Shown piece after piece: positions 62,354 to 64,000 of a stretch of DNA of 64,000 nucleotides; within the stretch, counting starts at the first letter, position 1, and each line of letters opens with the position of its first letter. Made by a program: the position numbers and the translations under genes. A model generated the notes under the pieces. It saw only the letters and a program-made list of their open reading frames with translations, ran no database searches and was not told where the DNA came from. This DNA comes from Rhodeus uyekii (lineage: Eukaryota; Chordata; Actinopteri; Cypriniformes; Acheilognathidae): contig JAWRVZ010000051.1 of NCBI GenBank assembly GCA_037043235.1, positions 1,890,001-1,954,000 on the forward strand. The letters run 5' to 3'.

Positions 62354-63433
62354 ACTGCAGCTGTCAGTGGTGATTCAGGGCAGATTATATCTGAGCTGTG
62401 GAGATAATCATATCTTTGGGAACCTAATGAGGGGGAAGGGGAGAGAGGACATAGGACGTAGAGTGGAGGCAGGACATGAAAGGGTGGACAGAACAGGCGA
62501 ATAAAGGAGGCAAACCGGTGTGGGTTCTCTGCGGATGAGAGATATGCTATTTCAGTGAGCTTTTGGAAAGCTTGTAGCAGCCACTAGAATGCCTGTTCAC
62601 TTTTACAACCTCTCACTTTCTCATTATCATATCATTCCCATTAGGGATCAAAAGCAGGATTCTGGAAGTAAAAGTCCCATTCATTTTTTTCCATAGTAAA
62701 ATATTGATGATGATACTGTTTAAAAGCTTTGAAACGCAGATACCAGAAGCTCTGAAATACTTATAAATAATTACTGTAACAGCCAACAGTTTTAGATTGT
62801 ACTGCAGCTGAAAAAAGTAGATTTTTGTATTTTTGTTCAGATTTTCACATACAGTACTTTGTTTTGATGTGAATCAAATACTGTAATGATAAAATGAAAA
62901 TGTATTACATGTGAGGTATTGCATGCTGTTACTACATAACAGTTTCTTCAAATATTAATAATATTTTATGCATTATAATTGCATTCATATTTTAATATTT
63001 TCATTGAACTGTCAGTAATATTAAAATATTAACTAAACAATATTCATTATTTCTATATGAATGGCATGATCTGCTTTAATATGGTCTTTTAATCTCAGCG
63101 GTGGTTGGTTTGAACTCTTTCTTGAATCCCAATGGAGAAAATCAATAGGAAAAATGCTTCCGGAATCAAAGCGGCTGAAAATGTAAACTCTTTAAACCCA
63201 TAAGGGTATAAGGACAAATCTGTGTCATGTCTCGAATGCAAATATGTGAGATCCACTCGTTAGTGCGCGCTTCATTTACTCACAGGGCTTTGCAAGAGAC
63301 TGGAGACACGTTTCTTGAGGCCGCTGGACGGCGTTGACTGCTGGGGAGACTGGACCATTTCTCCCTCCAGACATTCCCCGTCTACGGGACTATGCTGGAC
63401 CGGAGTCCCTTTAGGGGTGGGAGACCTACTCAT
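41718..63433 (-). CDS. add2: beta-adducin, 12 coding exons
   Basis: A membrane-skeleton protein that caps actin ends and recruits spectrin. Join on the minus strand: 63433-63284, 61097-60956, 59853-59702, 57981-57901, 56958-56809, 50823-50680, 50601-50503, 49712-49536, 48389-48150, 46617-46501, 45288-45202, 44602-44473, 43077-43009, 41983-41718. That is 14 segments with 12 head/neck/tail domains clear; all are in frame, 667 residues against about 726 recalled for human ADD2. The head is a class-II aldolase-like fold (HLHTPATAA, NHGIVALGESVEEAF). The neck includes MRTLDNLGYRTGYAYR. The tail has NPFNELTDQELEEYRKEV and a Lys-rich MARCKS-related end. WQKAEEM, IKIENPNQFVPL and IREQNRQD resemble ADD2 more than ADD1 or ADD3. 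Oddities: an unusual first exon, and Cys for the usual Ser in FKAPCFLKK. Confidence 0.93.
41984..43008. other. add2 intron, foldback repeat inside
   Basis: Holds an AACACTTTACAATAAGGTTC foldback repeat (42625-42856, inverted ATTGTAAAGTGTTA at the right). No exon seen. Confidence 0.55.
42625..42856. repeat. foldback MITE (ACACTTTACAATAAGG)
   Basis: The left AACACTTTACAATAAGGTTC is inverted at the right (GTTATTGTAAAGTGTT). Non-coding. Confidence 0.7.
43009..43077 (-). CDS. add2: add2 tail exon (small)
   Basis: 69 nt, acceptor GTAAAAG, donor GTGAGA. Encodes GVEEVVNDTGASPTTSPKKS then PPS. It fits the frame between the NPFNELTDQ exon and the last exon. Low complexity; it could be alternatively spliced, since 69 is a multiple of three. 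Confidence 0.75.
43078..44472. other. add2 intron with repeats
   Basis: Contains an AGGGTCCAATTCTCACTATT foldback repeat (43669-43875) and a dispersed-repeat segment (43495-43625). No exon seen. Confidence 0.55.
43669..43875. repeat. foldback MITE (GGGTCCAATTCTCAC)
   Basis: The left TTTAGGGTCCAATTCTCACT is inverted at the right (AGTGAGAATTGGACCTTAA). A related copy lies at about 47355-47580. Confidence 0.75.
44473..44602 (-). CDS. add2: add2 tail exon (NPFNELTDQ)
   Basis: 130 nt, acceptor TTTCCAG, donor GTACGA. Encodes SPETVEPPVPPEPE, then TPNPFNELTDQELEEYRKEV, then QRKQHGQQD. Confidence 0.93.
44805..44839. repeat. (CA)n microsatellite
   Basis: About 17 CA units, 200 bp upstream of the NPFNELTDQ exon. 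Confidence 0.95.
44880..45118. repeat. dispersed repeat, copy 1
   Basis: Shares collinear blocks with 49262-49515: CTTGGAAAGGAG, ATTTCAGACACTG/GTTTCAGACACTG and GTAAACCTATT.TAGGAGA. Non-coding. Confidence 0.7.
45202..45288 (-). CDS. add2: add2 neck/tail exon (IREQNRQD)
   Basis: 87 nt, acceptor TTGCAG, donor GTAAGA. Encodes IREQNRQDMKTAGPQSQVLA then SVITDNSPP. Confidence 0.95.
45289..46500. other. add2 intron with ATTC array
   Basis: Includes the (ATTC)n array at 45610-45721 and a dispersed-repeat segment near 46330-46450. No exon seen. Confidence 0.55.
45610..45721. repeat. (ATTC)n microsatellite
   Basis: About 28 perfect tetranucleotide units, flanked on both sides by GACTCCTTCA. Confidence 0.97.
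46501..46617 (-). CDS. add2: add2 neck exon (WQKAEEM)
   Basis: 117 nt, acceptor CTTTTAG, donor GTGCAG. Encodes WQKAEEMAQASGRAIKIENP then NQFVPLFTNPLEVLETRNK. Confidence 0.95.
46618..48149. other. add2 intron
   Basis: Includes a relative of the 43669 foldback repeat (47355-47580). Otherwise AT-rich with no exon seen. Confidence 0.55.
48150..48389 (-). CDS. add2: add2 neck exon (GYRTGYAYR)
   Basis: 240 nt, acceptor TCTATAG, donor GTGAGA. Encodes GYRTGYAYRFPVLLERSRTR, REVEVPATVTSFSFHEDG and KTRWLNTPNVYQKV. Confidence 0.95.
49034..49142 (-). mobile_element. tRNA-derived SINE, inverted
   Basis: The minus strand shows the B-box-like TGGGTTTGATTCCCAGGG and the tail GCTTTGGATAAAAGCGTCTG of the family seen at 9641 and 38965. 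Confidence 0.75.
49262..49515. repeat. dispersed repeat, copy 2
   Basis: Collinear with 44880-45118 (GTAAACCTATTGTAGGAGA and others). It ends about 20 bp from add2 exon 49536-49712. Confidence 0.7.
49536..49712 (-). CDS. add2: add2 head exon (VAALCSAGG)
   Basis: 177 nt, acceptor CTGCAG, donor GTTAGT. Encodes VAALCSAGGEQNLIMLDRNI and WAGSTFGPMHKSRLGEHEFE, ending MRTLDNL. Confidence 0.95.
49713..50502. other. add2 intron
   Basis: AT-rich, with a dispersed-repeat segment near 50040-50280. No exon. Confidence 0.5.
50503..50601 (-). CDS. add2: add2 head exon (NHGIVALGE)
   Basis: 99 nt, acceptor TGTACAG, donor GTGGGC. Encodes VLVLRNHGIVALGESVEEAF then YTIYHVQTACQTQ. Confidence 0.96.
50680..50823 (-). 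CDS. add2: add2 head exon (VSAMKCGLL)
   Basis: 144 nt, acceptor CATGTAG, donor GTTAGA. Encodes VSAMKCGLLPLSHEALLVGE, YYDYNGVMEDEEDRV and LGPTCK. Confidence 0.96.
51013..56613. repeat. 5.6-kb minisatellite of 8-bp unit GGATAGRY
   Basis: About 700 units of GGATAG followed by AT, GT, AC or GC, inside the add2 intron between 50824 and 56808. It is an 8-mer expanded from a GGAT/ATAG-like base. There is nested higher-order structure: the block starting at 51591 recurs at 52655, offset 1064 bp (133 units). Atypical units (GGATACGTGGATTGG) occur at 54636-54720 and 56352-56600. One-base-short units lie at 55695 and 56030. C-containing units create CpG. The minus strand is open in all frames because the unit lacks stops; the resulting Tyr/Pro/Ser/Ile frames are not genes. 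Confidence 0.97.
56614..56808. other. add2 intron, upstream flank of the array
   Basis: AT-rich single-copy-looking sequence between the array and the next exon. Confidence 0.5.
56809..56958 (-). CDS. add2: add2 head exon (HLHTPATAA)
   Basis: 150 nt, acceptor TTGTCCAG, donor GTACGT. Encodes VKVNILGEVVEKGSS, SAFSLHSAIYSARPDVRC and LLHLHTPATAA. Confidence 0.95.
56959..57900. other. add2 intron
   Basis: AT-rich, with a TG run (57847-57884) near the upstream exon. No exon seen. Confidence 0.5.
57847..57884. repeat. (TG)n microsatellite
   Basis: TG run with one TATG interruption, about 17 bp from the donor of the 57901-57981 exon. Confidence 0.93.
57901..57981 (-). CDS. add2: add2 head exon (MRVSKEQEHFL)
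   Basis: 81 nt, acceptor CTGCAG, donor GTGAGA. Encodes MRVSKEQEHFLVLPNGLAYG then EVTASSL. Confidence 0.95.
57982..59701. other. add2 intron with MITE
   Basis: Carries a GGGATAGTTCACC MITE (58057-58318), a dispersed-repeat segment (58650-58805) and a CA/GC-rich unclassified repeat-like stretch (about 58885-59525). Open frames in the last are not supported. Confidence 0.5.
58057..58318. mobile_element. fish MITE (GGGATAGTTCACC family)
   Basis: AAGGGATAGTTCACCTATAA at the left is inverted at the right (AAGTGAACTATCCCTT). Same family as 40550-40877, but different interior. Confidence 0.82.
59702..59853 (-). CDS. add2: add2 head exon (VTPINDLQG)
   Basis: 152 nt, acceptor TGTACAG, donor GTAAGG. 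Encodes VTMVTPINDLQGWEPGSMVK, GERLMRCKLASVHRLLDLYG and WAQLANTCLT. Confidence 0.95.
59854..60955. other. add2 intron
   Basis: AT-rich, nothing recognised. Confidence 0.5.
60956..61097 (-). CDS. add2: add2 head exon (SFREELDVL)
   Basis: 142 nt, acceptor GTTAG, donor GTACGT. Encodes SFREELDVLIQEQMKKEGSS and NLWALRQIVDFMATHGSP. Confidence 0.95.
61735..61772. repeat. (TA)n(CA)n microsatellite
   Basis: TA run passing into CA. Confidence 0.93.
62302..62352. repeat. (CT)n microsatellite
   Basis: About 25 uninterrupted CT units. Confidence 0.97.
63284..63433 (-). CDS. add2: add2 first coding exon, non-canonical N-terminus
   Basis: The ATG at 63433-63431 reads MSRSPTPKGTPVQHSPVDGE and ends SSGLKKRVSSLLQSP before GTGAGT. 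A good acceptor (CCCCATCTAG, at about 63527) would put a 93-nt leader in the same exon. KKRVxxxLQSP matches the end of the canonical adducin exon. The preceding DLRQDFNxxEQ block seen in ADD1-3 is absent. This may be an alternative first exon, with the canonical one outside the window. Confidence 0.8.
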
Positions 63434-64000
63434 CTTCTTTTCCCCAGTGTGGAACAGAGGAGAAGAAGGATAGAAAGAAAACAGAGAAAAGGGAAATGAC
63501 AGGCAAAGCAGGACCAGGCGAGATTTCTAGATGGGGAGAAAAAGGAAAAACAATATGTAAATCATTCAGTTATACTCTGGAGTTATGAAAGATCCCAATG
63601 CACATCATGCAAGAGTTATTTTACACATATGTGTGTATGAGGACATATAGTAATGAGAGCATATTAATAATAGATATGCATGCAGGCGGTCCTGCAAATG
63701 CTAGATAAGCATTTCTGCACACCACACCCAAAGTCATTTGGGGGCCGCACTAACTGTCATGGATCCAAACACACAGCGCAATATGTAGTTCTTTACGTGC
63801 ATTAGGGATCGATTCGTTTTCTTGCTTAGTCAAGGGAGGCCTATTTAAGAAACTACATTTAGAGAAATCAGTCAGTGATGCATAACAGATGATTGATGGC
63901 ATATATTCCAAGACCTTGATCCTGAATATGTTTTCTCTCGCTCACATCATACTACTCTATTCACACACTATAAATAAATGCTTCTTCAGCCTGCATAATA
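63434..64000 (-). other. add2 5' leader and upstream intron
   Basis: 63434-63526 is a probable untranslated part of the exon. Beyond the acceptor the sequence is intronic or upstream with nothing recognised; further 5' exons would lie past the window edge. Confidence 0.5.

Larger units (their letters stand above)
61098..63283. other. add2 first intron
   Basis: Includes TA/CA runs (61735-61772), a CT run (62302-62352) and a dispersed-repeat-like stretch (62640-63190). No exon seen. Confidence 0.5.

Noticed and set aside
9390..63433. Alternative reading as the mxd4/add1 (human 4p16) neighbourhood
   Set aside because: The mxd exons carry MXD1 signatures, the adducin matches ADD2 better in IKIENPNQFVPL and IREQNRQD, and snrnp27 sits between them as expected for 2p13.

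Overview
The window is vertebrate, and the repeats point to a teleost, most likely a cyprinid-type (otophysan) fish. The evidence is split genes with GT-AG introns, fish MITEs beginning AGGGATAGTTCACC, tRNA-derived SINEs, Tc1/pogo-type DNA transposons and many microsatellites. No prokaryotic genes, CRISPR arrays, rRNA or functional tRNA genes were seen.

Three protein-coding genes lie head-to-tail on the minus strand. From right to left they are: add2 (beta-adducin, 12 coding exons, 63433 down to 41718, 667 residues as assembled here); snrnp27 (U4/U6.U5 tri-snRNP 27 kDa protein, 6 exons, 40239 to 35263, 154 residues); and mxd1 (MAX dimerization protein 1/Mad1, 6 exons, 33306 to 9390, 221 residues). 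All exon joins keep frame. The three genes map to human 2p13, so this is a conserved neighbourhood. They act in different processes (membrane skeleton, splicing, repression of MYC targets); the link is synteny, not a pathway.

Region by region: 1-6230 is the 3' flank of mxd1, with a tetranucleotide array, a decayed Tc1 element and a pogo-like MITE. 6231-9389 is the probable mxd1 3' UTR. 9390-33306 is mxd1, whose introns are full of DNA transposons: a SINE split by a MITE with a TA duplication, a Tigger-like element hosting a TTAA-flanked MITE, and two mirror-image THAP/YqaJ elements. 33307-35030 is the promoter side of mxd1. 35031-40239 is snrnp27. 40240-40960 is a short spacer with a MITE. 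40961-64000 is add2, with a 5.6-kb array of an 8-bp unit (51013-56613) in one intron.

Most worth a second look: add2 has lost the kinase-target serine in its MARCKS-related tail (Cys instead of Ser) and has a non-canonical N-terminal exon; the 8-bp array has nested higher-order structure; and the THAP/YqaJ element pair may belong to a poorly described transposon group. Classifications rest on recalled family features; nothing was searched.
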